Origin: Ambrosia x helenae
Taxonomy: Eukaryota; Streptophyta; Magnoliopsida; Asterales; Asteraceae
Assembly (NCBI GenBank): GCA_030844895.1
Contig: CM061232.1
Location: 80,680,555-80,744,554, forward strand
Direction of reading: 5' to 3'
Length of the DNA stretch: 64,000 bases
Shown: one piece after another, positions 45,370-57,799 of the stretch
Position numbering within the stretch: the first letter of the stretch is position 1
How the letters are laid out: each line of letters begins with the position of its first letter
Made by a program: the position numbers and the translations under genes
Notes under the pieces: generated by a model
Databases searched by the model: none
Seen by the model: only the letters and a program-made list of their open reading frames with translations
Told to the model about the DNA's origin: nothing

Positions 45370-45406
<37 letters not shown>
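44677..45406. other. Non-coding flank between elements C and B
   Basis: No gene. The 44985-45240 stretch shares scattered blocks (aggccatg, aaggaaatggttta, gtggt-tata, tgtcacat) with 37080-37300 on the other side of element C, suggesting a related small repeat on both sides. A (TA)n run lies at 45373-45402. Confidence 0.45.
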
Positions 45407-45823
45407 TGTAATCAAAACACGCAATTCACCTTTTAACATCCATTTCATTAATAAACAAGATCAATAAGCCTTACAATATGTGTTTACAATGAAATAATCA
45501 AGTTTCAGACTTTCCTAAAACACCTAGAGAGAATACAGGTCGAACAAGACACGAAATGACAAAAAGTTAACTTGAAAAATAAAATCAAACTATATATAGG
45601 CCTGCACATTCGCCCCCCATAAGGGTCGAATGTGCAGGTTCGACCCTTCATATGGTCGAACAAACACAATGTTCTTCAATCTCCACGTTCGTCTGAATTC
45701 TCCACCTTCGACCTTCATAAGCCACCCTCGACCTTCCAAATATCCACCTTCGACCCCACGATATAGACAAAACAACTTTAAATGTACAATCCAATAGCAC
45801 TAGTCGCAAAACGTGCATCAACA
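45407..45823 (-). repeat. Element B 3' LTR
   Basis: The inner end CATCAACA next to a polypurine tract is clear. The outer end is placed at TGTAATCAAAAC but could lie elsewhere, as the partner LTR is not in the window. A CCTATATATA box on the minus strand lies at plus 45591-45600. The U3 part is filled with ggtcgaa/ttcgacc blocks. Confidence 0.6.
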
Positions 45824-45835
45824 AACTCCCCCTCG
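45824..45835 (-). other. Element B polypurine tract
   Basis: CGAGGGGGAGTT on the minus strand, directly beside the LTR. Confidence 0.8.
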
Positions 45836-45836
45836 A

Positions 45837-47524
45837 CTATTGCTTGGATTGTTGTCGTTGGTAATCGAGCGTCTTGTTCATCAACTTGATACACAAGTTC
45901 GTTTTCTGCTCTTTAGTCATAACTGGTTCGAAAGTTGGTTTCGATTTCTTCTTTTCAATTGGAATCTTCACAAACTTTCCCAGCTTCTTATCGTAGTCAC
46001 ATCCCGCATTAACATCCCAAGCGAAACACAAGCATACCACACGTTGGTATTTCAGAGCTTGTTCGCTATCCTTCTCTTCACAGTAAATTGGGTTGTAATA
46101 CAGCATTATAATATCTTCATGTGAGCAATTGATCAACCACATTGGATCAAAAATATGAATCTTCTTGAACTCATCTCTCTTATCCTTCAGCAAGATAACA
46201 GCTTCTGCGGTCTACCAATCATAGTACCACCACATGAATTCTTTCAAAAAGTGTTGTGGAATCGGCATCAAAGGAATATGTTTCAGTACGGTCGGTGGTT
46301 TATACTTCAAAGTCACCTTGTTCATCCCAGTAATCTGATCAATAATATTTTTATGAACAATCCTTTTAGGATAATGCGGAGTGAACACATCCCATTTCGT
46401 TCTGCTCTCTCTTGCCATGCGATCTGCGAAATATCCAACTGCATCATTGTTTACAGTTGCACCTGACAAAGTATGTCGGCAGACATCGCGTACAGCCCAG
46501 TAAGGTAGTGTTTTGATGTCATGGAATCTGTTGAAATACAGAATTCCCTTCTCCTATTTAACAGCAACACACCTTAGCTGTCTCAGGTATTTCCAACCGA
46601 GAGCTCTATCTTTGAACAATTCGTTGTGAAACTTGTAGAAACCTCCCTGAATTTCAGTCTTTGGTCGGTTGGCTTCTTTTTCTTTTAGGTTCCTCAACAG
46701 GCTTTTCAGATCATCAGATTGTTCAACATTCGGTTTCTGACTTTCTGAGTTCTTGAATACTTCATCAACGAATGTCTTACTTTTCTCCCGTGCAAGTTTC
46801 TCAGCCTGATTCAACAATTCTTCAGAAAATTCAAGAAATGCATCATCCTGTTTGTCTTTAAAGTACTCTGGATATTCCTCACTGGTAATATCCTCAATCT
46901 CAACATTTTCAAATACTAGGGCATCTCTATCATCAGAGTGATTTCCTGCTTCTTTCTCAAGAATTTTAGGAATCTGATTTTCACTCATCAATTCTTCAAG
47001 AGATTTACCAACTTGTCTCGCCAATCCTTCAAGTATCTCTTTAGATATGGCTGCAGAAACTTCATTATCTTCAAGATCAGGGTCATTATATTCAAGCTCA
47101 AATCTCATATCATCCGACTCAAATATCTCTGGAAACTTTCCGGTAAGCTCAATCGTCCAAACTTTTTAGTCAACATTTGACGATATAACTTCTTATCTTT
47201 GTCTGATAAAGATCTAATCTTTTCATTCCAGAAAATATTATCATCATCAGTGTTACCACCAGGAGCTTTCGAGCTTGATTCTCCTGCATCTTTACTAGAA
47301 TCTCTCTTTTCACACTTATACTTCTTAGTATCATCATCATCGTCATCATCGTCATCATCTGCAGAACTGTAATCTCCAGAATCATTTCCAATACCATCTT
47401 TATCATCATCATCTTTCTTTTTAGGAGCATCACCGGCATCATGTTCCAAATCCTCATCATCTTCTTCTTCTTCAGATTCAGACGGATCAAAATCAACTTG
47501 TTCTTCTTCACGTTCTTTATCTTC
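45837..47524 (-). pseudogene. Element B extra ORF, C-terminal part
   Basis: Continuation of the ORF at 57982-59890 beyond gypsy G2; the frames on the two sides are compatible if the gypsy and one copy of CTCTC are ignored. It is highly acidic at first (Asp runs near 47335-47360), then has a Glu/Lys-rich coiled-coil-like segment. After that comes a more globular end with YFADRMARESRTKWDVF and WWYYDW blocks, a part without counterpart in element A that I can recognise. Breaks: a frame change near 47105 and stops near 46554 and 46212. No membrane span is obvious. Confidence 0.75.
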
Positions 47525-47529
47525 CTCTC
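47525..47529. other. Gypsy G2 target duplication CTCTC, left copy
   Basis: Identical to 57977-57981 on the other side of the gypsy. Confidence 0.9.
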
Positions 47530-49069
47530 TGTAACACCCCAACCGATGGCGGAAACATCGGGATGTCACATATTGATGATCGTTTCAGTAGCACATGGTA
47601 TATATTGAAATTTTAAATACTTTATTGATAACATAAATATCCAAATGAAATGATGTCTAAAAATCCCAAAATACATAACATCAAATAAAACAATTAACTT
47701 CAAATAACTTCATAGAATCCATCACGCATACTCTAAGCCTCAGCTTCATTGTTACCAGAAACATGTTAATTTTGAAAATATTTTTGGGTCAACAAAAGTT
47801 GGTGAGAATTACACAGGTTTTGATAATTGAATAAAACTTGTACAATTCAAGTGTCATGGCAAGTCTAGTCCATACGTGAAAACATACTATCAAGTAAATC
47901 GAGTGCATAATCAAACCTTGTAACTAGAATATTGTGGTCCATCCCATATGCTCATGGTTCACTCGATTATGTTATAAATTCGATAACAATCACCCACGCT
48001 ACCTATGTAGGAGGTACACGTATCCGGGTGGGATTGTCAGTCCAATAGATCTATCATTGTATACCGTCGGCTGATCAATGTTAATGATTATGCTAGAATA
48101 TTGTGCTTACCCTAGTCATGTTTAATACATAATGCAACATAGAATAACACATAGACACTTATGATTGAATTGTAGATAGAATGTTGTAACATGTTTCACC
48201 CCAAAATAGTGAAATAGAAAAGGGGCTATGTAAAACTCACCTTAGTGTTAAAATGGAGACCCTTGTTATATAGGTAAATGTGGCTCGTGTGTATCCAAAT
48301 TTCACCCTATTTCAAGGTGATAAATAAGTGTTGGGGAAAACTTAATAAGTCTAAGTTTTCTAGTCTAAAATGTGCTAGGGTTCCTAATTTGGGGATTAAT
48401 AATTGATTTATGATTAAATTTGAATAATTTAAATAAATAAAGAAATAATTAATGAAAATGTTTTCTGACCAATATTATCTAAAAGTAGTTGAGTTATAAT
48501 GTAATAAATGTGAAAATAATTTTTATAAAATTATATTCTTAATTAATGAATATTTGTATATAAATACTTATTTGAAAAAAAAATAGACTTAATATTTAAA
48601 AATATTAAAAATTATAATTTTCGAATCAAAAATTTATATTTCTGATCTAATGATTAATAATAATTTATATGAAATTTTGATGTAAAAATAATGAAAAATG
48701 AATTTATTATGATTAAAATAACAAAAATCGATTAAAAATACTAAATAAATGATTTTTCAGAAATAAAAATCATTTCTGGAATGTTTATTGTTTTATAAGT
48801 TTAGCATAATTTTTGTGGAATTTTATAAAATCGTTTTGATATTTTTATAGAATTTTATAATTATAATTGAATAAACTTGTAATATTTATTATATAAAATA
48901 AATAAAAGATTTTTGAAAAACTAAAAATTGTATGATAAACTTTTCTATTAGAATATCATAAAATAATTTTTGTAGAATTTAATAAGCATCTTTAGTATTT
49001 TAAAACCATTTTTAAAAATAATAGTGAATATATAAGTATAAAGGGTTTTTAAATAAAATTGTTTGTATG

Positions 49070-49143
49070 TGCTAGGGATCGAACCCGGGCCACTGGCCAG
49101 TTCGTGGTTTAAATCACAAGCCTAGACCATCTGGTCTAGACCC
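49070..49143 (-). ncRNA. tRNA-like module 1 in G2 3' LTR
   Basis: On the minus strand an A-box-like TAGACCAGATGG (plus 49127-49138) is followed 40 bases later by a B box GGGTTCGATCC (plus 49076-49086). Between them GGCC-AGT-GGCC could form a long variable arm as in Leu/Ser tRNAs. No acceptor stem is evident, so this is a tRNA-derived sequence, not a working tRNA. A short T run lies downstream. Confidence 0.6.
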
Positions 49144-49234
49144 TGAGAACGAATAATTCTTGGTTGAAATTAATTATATACCTTATATGTTTCACTTATA
49201 TAAATATTCCGAGAAAAAGAAAATATACACGCGT

Positions 49235-49302
49235 GAGTGGGACTCGAACCCTGGCCTTCGGCCGGTTCGCGTCTTAACATAGGGGCCATACCAACTGATC
49301 TA
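49235..49302 (-). ncRNA. tRNA-like module 2 in G2 3' LTR
   Basis: On the minus strand A-box-like TAGATCAGTTGG (plus 49291-49302) and B box GGTTCGAGTCC (plus 49240-49250), 40 bases apart, with GGCC-GAA-GGCC between them as a possible long variable arm. TTTT and TTTTT runs follow within 40 bases. The A box lies in a perfect palindrome with 10-bp arms (CCAACTGATC / GATCAGTTGG). No acceptor stem. Confidence 0.65.
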
Positions 49303-49911
49303 CTGATCAGTTGGTGATAGATGTTGATCTGTTTGAAATATATAACTGTGTCTGCACATTGATTATCCCCAATTAGTAATCGCATGAACCCTAGGTTTCT
49401 TAATAATCAAAATTAACGAACAATAACCCGATTATTCATGGGGTTATTGCTGTCATGGGGTCGATAAACAAAACCCAACAACTAATTTGAATTTACAAAC
49501 TGATTTCGATGTTGAATTGCCCGGTCAACCGTGTAGTCAAACGCGAACCAAATGAAGATTATAATGAGATTTTTAGAAGAAATAGGGAGTAGGGATATGA
49601 TTTTCGGCGATTAGAGGCTGTGAATGAGGGTTCAATTTATAGTGTAACATACATATGATCGAATTGGAAGGTTTGACTCGATTTTAAAACAATAACGCGT
49701 GATTTGCACGAATTTGGTAAGTTTTGATTGCTGATAGGCGTGTATAGTACGCGGATTGACCAGACTATCATTCCTTGTTTACCATAATAGAATTAAAACG
49801 CGGATTGGTGCTATGATTGGAAGGATTGGGTCGCAGTTGACTCTCCTAGTCAACTGTGACTAAGTGAGGGAAGGTTTAAGTTTAATTATGTTAGGATATG
49901 ATCACCAAGGA

Positions 49912-49986
49912 AGCGTGTAGCTCAGTTGGTTGAGCAATGTTGTGGTGTGAGCCGGTTTGGGTGCGGGTTCGAATCCCGGCTCAAAC
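49912..49986 (+). ncRNA. tRNA-like module 3 in G2 3' LTR
   Basis: On the plus strand a consensus A box TAGCTCAGTTGG (49918-49929) and consensus B box GGTTCGAATCC (49966-49976) are 36 bases apart. The D-arm-like GCTC/GAGC and T-arm-like CGGG/CCCG stems pair perfectly. A run of seven T (49991-49997) follows, as in pol III terminators. The ends do not form a 7-bp acceptor stem and no clear anticodon arm is seen, so it is probably a degenerate tRNA or a SINE head. Confidence 0.7.
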
Positions 49987-50160
49987 AATTATTTTTTTGA
50001 CAATTATTTTACCACTAAATTGTTATTATATGATTATAGTATAGTTCTAGGAGTCCAAACGTGTCACGAAATATTTTTTAAAAAGGTACGGTAATGATAA
50101 AAATGCAACGTTTTATTAATAATGTCTCAAACGTACATGGATTTAATACGAAATGTTACA

Positions 50161-50171
50161 GTCTCCCCTAC
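50161..50171 (-). other. Gypsy G2 polypurine tract
   Basis: GTAGGGGAGAC on the minus strand beside the 3' LTR. Confidence 0.85.
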
Positions 50172-50173
50172 TT

Positions 50174-53100
50174 TTAGGAACTTCGTCCCGAAGTTGGAGT
50201 TGGAGAGTCTGCTGGGAAAAGATGTGGGTATTTAGACTTCATCTGGTCCTTGCGTTCCCAAGTGAACTCTGGACCTCGTTTAGATTCCCAACGAACCTTA
50301 ACGACCGGAATGCGACTGCGCTTGAGTTTCTTGACTCCAGTATCCACGATTTCAACAGGTTTCTCGACAATGTGCATAGTTTCATCGATTTGCACATCCT
50401 CAAGAGGGACATGGAGGTTCTCATCTGCTAAGCACTTCTTGAGATTCGAAACGTGAAAAGTTGGGTGAACATTGGTTAACTCAGGTGGAAGATCAAGTTT
50501 GTAAGCCACTTTTCCAATCCTGTCAAGCACTTTGAATGGGCCTACGTACCGAGGAGCTAGTTTTCCCTTTCTACCGAAGCGAATTACTCCCTTCCAAGGA
50601 GATACCTTAAGAAGTACAAGGTCCCCGACTTGAAATTCCAAGGGCTTTCGATGTTTATCAGCATAGCTCTTCTGTCGACTTCTAGCCTTGAGAAGATTAT
50701 CCTGAATGAGTTGGATTTTATCTGTGGTTTCCTGGATCAGTTCAGGTCCAGTGATCTGGGCTTCACCAACCTCAGTTCAATAGACAGGTGAACGACACTT
50801 ATGACCATAGAGTGCCTCGAAAGGAGCCATGTTAATGCTGGCATGATAACTGTTGTTGTATGAAAACTCAACCAAGGGAAGATGAGAATCCCATGCGCCA
50901 CCAAAATCGATATTACATGCCCTGAGCATATCCTCAAGTGTCTGGATGGTACGTTCAGTCTGACCATCTATTTGAGGGTGATAAGCAGTACTCAGGTTTA
51001 GCTTGGTACCCAAAGCGTCTTGTAATGAATCCCAAAAGTGAGAGGTGAAACGTCCATCACGATCAGAGATAATGTCCAAGGCTATACCATGGCGACATAC
51101 AATTTCACTCACGTACATCTTCGCTTACCTTTCCACAGAATATTTCTCACGAATTGGTAAGAAATGGGCTGACTTGGTTAAACGGTCAACGATTACCCAA
51201 ATGCTGTCAAAACCTTTGGGTGTACGAGGGAGTTTAGTGATGAAGTCCATTGCTATGCTCTCCCATTTCCACACAGGAATTTCTGGTTGTTCAAGCATAC
51301 CAGATGGTCGTTGATGTTTAGCCTTGACCTTTGAACAAGTAAGGCATTTTGCAACGAAAAGAGCGATATCTTTCTTCATACCAGGCCACCAATACGAATA
51401 ACGAAGATATTGGTACATCTTGTCAGCTCAAGGATGAATAGAATAACGAGACTTATGAGCCTCGTTCATAAGGAAGGTACGAAGATCATCACGGTCAGGA
51501 ATCCAAAGTCGATTGAGAAAGTAAAGTAGACCATCAGGTTTGGTTTCAAGTTGAGTCTCAGCACCACAAGACATTTCCTCGTACATGTTACCTTGGGTGA
51601 CTGAAGTATGTTGGGCCTGGAGGATACGATCCTGAAGATCAGTACGAACTCTCGCACAATGAAGTTTGACGCGCTTTTACGACTAAGTGCGTCAGCCACA
51701 ACATTCGCTTTGCCAGGATGGTAGCGAATCTCGCAATCATAGTCGTTAAGTAATTCAACCCAACGTCGTTGCCTCATGTTAAGATTTTTCTGGTCGAAGA
51801 CATGTTGGAGACTTTTGTGGTCTGTGAAAACCACACATTTGGTTCCATAAAGATAGTGTCTCCAAATCTTAAGAGCAAAGACGACTGCGCCCAATTCAAG
51901 ATCATGGGTGGTATAATTCTTTTCGTAGGACTTGAGCTGTCTAGACGCATAAGCAATAACCTTGCCTTGTTGCATGAGAACACAACCAAGACCTTGGTTT
52001 GATGCATCACAATAGACCATGAAGTCATCATTACCATCAGGTAGAGACAGAATAGGAGCTTCACAAAGTTTCTGCTTAAGAGTCTCAAATGCTTCCTCTT
52101 GTTTTGGTCCCCACTCATAAGGCTTACCCTTGTGAGTTAGGGCAGTGAGAGGAACAACGATCTTAGAGAAGTTGGCAATGAATCGACGATAATAACCAGC
52201 TAAACCAAGGAAGGAACGGACTTTAGTTGGAGTTTTAGGAACACTCCAATTTTTGACAGCTTCGATCTTTGCAGGATCAACATGAATTCTGTTCTCATTG
52301 ATGACGTGTCCTAAAAATTGAACTTCCTTAAGCCAAAATTCACATTTCGAGAACTTGGCATACAGTTGTTCTTTCTTTAGGAGACCCAAGATTGAGTGAA
52401 GATGTTGTTCATGATCGGATTTTGATTTAGAGTAAATCAAAATGTCGTCAATGAAGACGATCACGAATTTGTCAAGGTAGGGTCTACAAACCCGATTCAT
52501 TAGATCCATAAACACTGCGGGAGCGTTGGTCAATCCAAACGGCATGACCATGAATTCGTAATGACCATAACGTGTACGAAAGGCTGTCTTGGGAATGTCT
52601 TCTTCGTGAACTCTAAGCTGATGATAACCAGAACGAAGATCAATCTTCGAGAAGTGGGTTGCTTCTTTAAGTTGATCGAAAAGATCGTCAATCCTAGGCA
52701 GGGGATAACGATTCTTGATGGTGAGTTTATTAAGCTCACGATAATCGATACACATCCTGAGAGATCCATCTTTCTTCTTGACGAACAATACAGGGGCTCC
52801 CCATGGAGAAGAACTGGGGCGAATGAAACCTTTATCAGAAAGTTCCTGTAGTTGACTGGCAAGTTCTTGCATCTCAGAGGGTGCAAGACGATAAGGAGCT
52901 TTGGCGACTGGATTTGCACCACGAACAAGATCGATCCTGAATTCAACTTGACGAGCAGGAGGCAAACCAGGTAAATCCTCTGGAAAGACTTCAGGATAGT
53001 CCCGAATGATTGGAATATCTTGGATACTCTTGTCCTTGTCTTTCTTTTCTATCACGTTAGCCAAGAAAGCCATATACCCCTTTCGTAAGTATTTTTGAGC

Positions 53101-54831
53101 AGTAGTACAAGACATGAGTTTAAGCTCACCACAAGGCTTCTCACCATAGATCTTCAAAATGTCACCAGATTCAAGAGGAATGCGAATAACTTTCTCAAAG
53201 CATAAGATTTTAGCACAATGGGTTGACAACCAGTCCATGCCTACTATGACATCAAAGCTTCCAAGATGCATAGGAATGAGGTCGATAGGGAAAGTATGTT
53301 CATCAAGGTTCAACACACAGTTACGAATAACAGAATTGATCGAGATAGATTTCCCATTAGCTACCTCTACCACTAAGGGTTCCTCTAGGTTAGTTTGGGG
53401 TAAGTTAAGTAAGGGTTCAAACTTAAGTGACACAAATGACTTATCAGCACCCGAATCAAATAGTATAGAAGCATAGTGGTTATTAACAAGAAACGTACCA
53501 TTAACCAGCTCATTGTTGTCGCAGGCCTGATTAGCATTGAGGTTGTACGCGCGACCACGAGCACCTTGGTTCTGGTTACGGTTCTGGTTTTGGTTACGAT
53601 TTTGGTTCTGGTTCTGGTTCCCACAATTGGGGCAGGCATTGATATAGTGGTCTGGGCTGCCACACTCGTAACACTGACCACGAGTAGGCCCATTGTTTTG
53701 TTGGTTGGGAGCTGGGGCATTTCTGGCTGGGTTATTTTGGGCAACAGGGCCATTAGCAGGAGGAGCTCGACAGATATTCACAAGGTGTCCATACTTTTGA
53801 CAATTAGTGCAAAAAGGACATGGCACCTGAGCTGGGTGGTGGTACTTGCAAGTGTTGCACAAGGGATGAGGTCCGGTGTATGGCTTCTTATTGGGTGCGG
53901 GAGTGGCAACAACTGCAAAGTTTCGGGCCTTGCGTTTCTTGTTAACAGAGAGTTCAGTCTTAATCTCCTTAGCTGGCCCTGGTGTAGCTTTGTTCACATC
54001 TTTCTTAGCACCTTTGCGAAACAGAGTACCATTCTTCACGTGGTTGTCAGTTAGTGTAGCCGCTAAACGTTTGGCTTCCTCCAAGGTGGCAGGATTCCTT
54101 CCCCATACCGTGTCCTGAATTTGCATAGGTAAACCACCGATATACATCTCGATGGCTACTGATAGGGGAGTGACCTTATGAGGCAACAACAGACTGAGCT
54201 CATGGAAGCGGGTATTATAAGCAAGGTTTTCCCCACTATCCTGAGCAAGGGTGTGGAACTCGTCCTCCACTTTCTGGACCTCGTTACGTGGGCAAAACTC
54301 AGCTTTCATTATCTCCTTGACTTGATCCCAGGTCATAGGAAGTGCAACTTCAGCTCCGCGGGTGCGCTTTTCCTCATTCCACCAAGTGAGTGCTCGTTTG
54401 TGAAGAACACTCATAGCATAACAGACCTTAAGGTTATCGTGACACTCACTATTTATGAACGTATTCTCGATACCCTCGAACCATTATAGGAGACCAGTAG
54501 CTCCTTCATCCCCGCTAAACTTAGGAGGATTGCAGGTATTAAAGTGTTTGAGGGTGCAGACTGGGTGACCATTCCCGTTCCCATTGTGATTTCCATTGCC
54601 ATTTCCATTTCCATTTCCATTGCCGTTCCCATTCATTTGGATGACTTGAGCCAACAAGTTAGGAACCAGAGTTGCGATTTGTTGCGCCATTTGTTGGGAA
54701 ATGATCGCAGCTAGTTGGGCATCACCTCCATTGTTGTGGTTAGTGTTGTGGTCGTGGTTGTGGTTGTGGTTGCTGCTCCCTTCATCATGATTGTCACCAC
54801 TGTTAAGGCGAGTGCTGCGACGTGGAGGCAT
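50174..54831 (-). pseudogene. gag-pol: Gypsy G2 gag-pol polyprotein, broken
   Basis: The start is ATG at 54831 (MPPRRSTR), 0.5 kb from the primer site. Gag begins with His/Asn and Gly/Asn repeats; a TAA at 54484-54486 interrupts it before WFEGIENTF. In the next open part (982 residues, 51466-54414) a CCHC knuckle lies at about 248-261 and a second Cys/His cluster just before it. The protease DSGADKSF is at 320-327, the RT FIDDILIYS near 654-662 and RNase H YCDASNQG beyond 750. A frameshift after DALSRK, near 51680, moves integrase to another frame. Integrase (SYWWPGMK, MDFITKLP, SDRDGRFTS, TAYHPQIDGQTER) has stops at about 51427, 51125 and 50777. The last segment (50174-50641) has a GPY/F-like PRYVGPFKVL block and a chromodomain-like end (VKVRWESKRGPEFTWERKDQ), which directs chromoviruses to heterochromatin. 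Confidence 0.92.
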
Positions 54832-54849
54832 GATCTGTAAGAGACACAA

Positions 54850-55310
54850 TGAAATGAATGAGGTAATATAAGGAATGTAATCATTTATCCATTAATTAAA
54901 ACGAATAAACGAAAACATTGACTTATCAAAGATTCTAGATTCAAATAACATAGCGAAGACATGCTTTAGCCTATAAGTGAACACTCATCCCGAGAATTCC
55001 CAGGTAGGCATCCGGGTCCCTCGTCTGATTGGGATATATGCGCAATGTCAGCCTAGACAGAAAACTCAGAATACAGGCGTTCACCCTTCCAGATTGCACG
55101 TGGTTCAGGCTCTGAGGATTTTGTCCTATTAATCTAAAGGTGGATCAGGATTGCAGCAGACGAATAAGAGCAGTCATCTTGTAAAGGCTTAGGGTTGTAT
55201 AAGGTGTAGGATAGGGGTAAGAATAAGGAAGCAATTAGAGAAGCAAGTACTGTTTTAAATCCCTAAGGTTATAGTCTAGATTATTTTTCTAATAACCTAA
55301 TTCCCTATAA
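54850..55310. other. Gypsy G2 leader between gag and primer site
   Basis: Non-coding 0.46 kb. No repeated motif or extra gene was seen. Confidence 0.6.
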
Positions 55311-55327
55311 CCAAGGCTCTGATACCA
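55311..55327 (-). other. Gypsy G2 primer binding site
   Basis: TGGTATCAGAGCCTTGG on the minus strand: a 17-base match to the expected iMet-tRNA end. Confidence 0.93.
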
Positions 55328-56882
55328 ATCTATAACACCCTAACCGATGGCGGAAACATCGGGATGTCACATATTGATGATCGTTTCAGTAGCACATGGT
55401 ATATATTGAAATTTTAAATACTTTATTGATAACATAAATATCCAAATGAAATGATGTCTAAAAATCCCAAAATACATAACATCAAATAAAACAATTAACT
55501 TCATATAACTTCATAGAATCCATCACGCATACTCTAAGCCTCAGCTTCATTGTTACCTGAAACATGTTAATTTTGAAAATATTTTTGGGTCAACAAAAGT
55601 TGGTGAGAATTACATAGGTTTTGATAATTGAATAAAACTTGTACAATTCAAGTGTCAGGGCAAATCTAGTCCATACGTGAAAACATACTATCAGGTAAAT
55701 CGAGTGCATAATCAAACCTTGTGACTAGAATATTGTGGTCCATCCCATACGCTCATGGTTCACTCGATTATGTTATAAATTCGATAACAATAACCCACGC
55801 TACCTATGTAGGAGGTACACGTATCCGGGTGGGATTGTCAGTCCAATAGATCTATCATTGTATACCGTCGGCTGATCAATGTTAATGATTATGCTAGAAT
55901 ATTGTGCTTACCCTAGTCATGTTTAAGACATAATGCAACATAGAATAACACATAGACACTTATGATTGAATTCTAGATAGAATGTTGTAACAAGTTTCAC
56001 CCCAAAATAGTGAAATAGAAAAGGGGCTATGTAAAACTCACCTTAGTGTTAAAATGGAGACCCTTGTTATATAAGTAAATGTGGCTCGTGTGTATCCAAA
56101 TTTCACCCTATTTCAAGGTAATAAATAAGTGTTGGGGAAAACTTAATAAGTCTAAGTTTTCTAGTCTAAAATGTGACAGGGTTCCTAATTTGGGGATTAA
56201 TAATTGATTTATGATTAAATTTGAATAATTTAAATAAATAAAGAAATAATTAATGAAAATGTTTTCTGACCAATATTATCTAAAAGTAGTTGAATTATAA
56301 TGTAATAAATGTGAAAATAATTTTTATAAAATTATTTTCTTAATTAATGAATATTTGTATATAAATACTTATTTGAAAAAAAAATAGACTTAATATTTAA
56401 AAATATTAAAAATTATAATTTTCGAATCAAAAATTTATGTTTCTGATCTAAATGATTAATAATAATTTATGTGAAATTTTGATGTAAAAATAATGAAAAA
56501 TGAATTTATTATGATTTATTTATGATTAAAATAACAAAAATCGATTAAAAATACTAAATAAATGATTTTTCAGAAATAAAAATCATTTCTGGAATGTTTA
56601 TTGTTTTATAAGTTTAGGATAATTTTTGTGGAATTTTATAAAATCGTTTTGATATTTTTATAGAATTTTTTAATGATAATTGAATAAACTTGTAATATTT
56701 ATTATATAAAATAAATAAAAGATTTTGAAAAACTAAAAATTGTATGATAAACTTTTCTATTAGAATATCATAAAATATTTTTTGTAGAATTTAATAAGCA
56801 TCTTTAGTATTTTAAAAACCATTTTTAAAAATAATAGTGAATATATAAGTATAAAGGGTTTTTAAATAAAATGGTTTGTATG

Positions 56883-56956
56883 TGCTAGGGATCGAACCCG
56901 GGCCACTGGCCGGTTCGTGGTTTAAATCACAAGCCTAGACCATCTGGTCTAGACCC
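56883..56956 (-). ncRNA. tRNA-like module 1 in G2 5' LTR
   Basis: Copy of 49070-49143. The B box (plus 56889-56899) and A box (plus 56940-56951) are both unchanged. The GGCC-N3-GGCC arm has one base change (ggccggt for ggccagt). Confidence 0.6.
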
Positions 56957-57047
56957 TGAGAACGAATAATTCTTGGTTGAAAATTAATTATATACCTTAT
57001 ATGTTTCACTTATATAAATATTCCGAGAAAAAGAAAATATACACGCG

Positions 57048-57117
57048 TGAGTGGGACTCGAACCTTGGCCTTCGGCCGGTTCGCGTATTAACATAAGGGG
57101 CCATACCAACTGATCTA
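57048..57117 (-). ncRNA. tRNA-like module 2 in G2 5' LTR
   Basis: Copy of 49235-49302. B box at plus 57054-57064 and A box at 57106-57117 are unchanged, although the intervening sequence has several differences. Confidence 0.65.
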
Positions 57118-57726
57118 CTGATCAGTTGGTGATAGATGTTGATCTGTTTGAAATATATAACTGTGTCTGCACATTGATTATCCCTAATTAGTAATCGCAT
57201 GAACCCTAGGTTTCTTAATAATCAAAATTAACGAACAATAACCCGATTATTCATGGGTTATTGCTGTCATGGGGTCGATAAACAAAACCCAACAACTAAT
57301 TTGAACTTACAAACTGATTTTGATGTTGAATTGCCCGGTCAACCGTATAGTCAAACGCGAACCAAATGAAGATTATAATGAGATTTTTAGAAGAAATAGG
57401 GAGTAGGGATATGATTTTCGGCGATTAGAGGCTGTGAATGAGGGCTCAATTTATAGTGAACCATACATATGATCGAATTGGAAGGTTTGACTCGAGTTTA
57501 AAACAATAACGCGTGATTTGAACGAATTTGGTAAGTTTTGATTGCTGATAGGCGTGTATTGTACGCGGATTGACCAGACTATCATTCCTTGTTTACCATA
57601 ACAGAATTAAAACGCGGATTGGTGCTATGATTGGAAGGATTGGGTCGCAGTTGACTCTCCTAGTCAACTGTGACTAAGTGAGGGAAGGTTTAAGTTTAAT
57701 TATGTTAGGATATGATCACCAAGGAA

Positions 57727-57799
57727 GCGTGTAGCTTAGTTGGTTGAGCAGTGTTGTGGTGTGAGCCGGTTTGGGCGCGGGTTCGAATCCCGGCTCAAG
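57727..57799 (+). ncRNA. tRNA-like module 3 in G2 5' LTR
   Basis: Copy of 49912-49986. The A box TAGCTTAGTTGG (57732-57743) still fits the consensus despite a C-to-T change. B box GGTTCGAATCC (57780-57790) is unchanged. The downstream T run is eight bases. The D-stem pair is slightly weakened (GCTT/GAGC). Confidence 0.7.

Larger units (their letters stand above)
47530..50160 (-). repeat. Gypsy G2 3' LTR (2631 bp)
   Basis: On the plus strand it reads TGTAACACCCC to AAATGTTACA. The middle (48350-49060) is extremely AT-rich. Three tRNA-like modules lie at 49070-49143, 49235-49302 and 49912-49986. A ttcaatttatag box (plus 49632-49643) may be the promoter. Confidence 0.93.

Noticed and set aside
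49912..49986. A functional tRNA gene
   Set aside because: A and B boxes and D/T stems fit, but no 7-bp acceptor stem or clear anticodon arm forms, so it is called tRNA-like only.
53476..54054. 192-residue plus-strand frame
   Set aside because: It is the antisense of the gypsy G2 gag with its Asn/Gln-rich repeats; hydrophobic content is a by-product.
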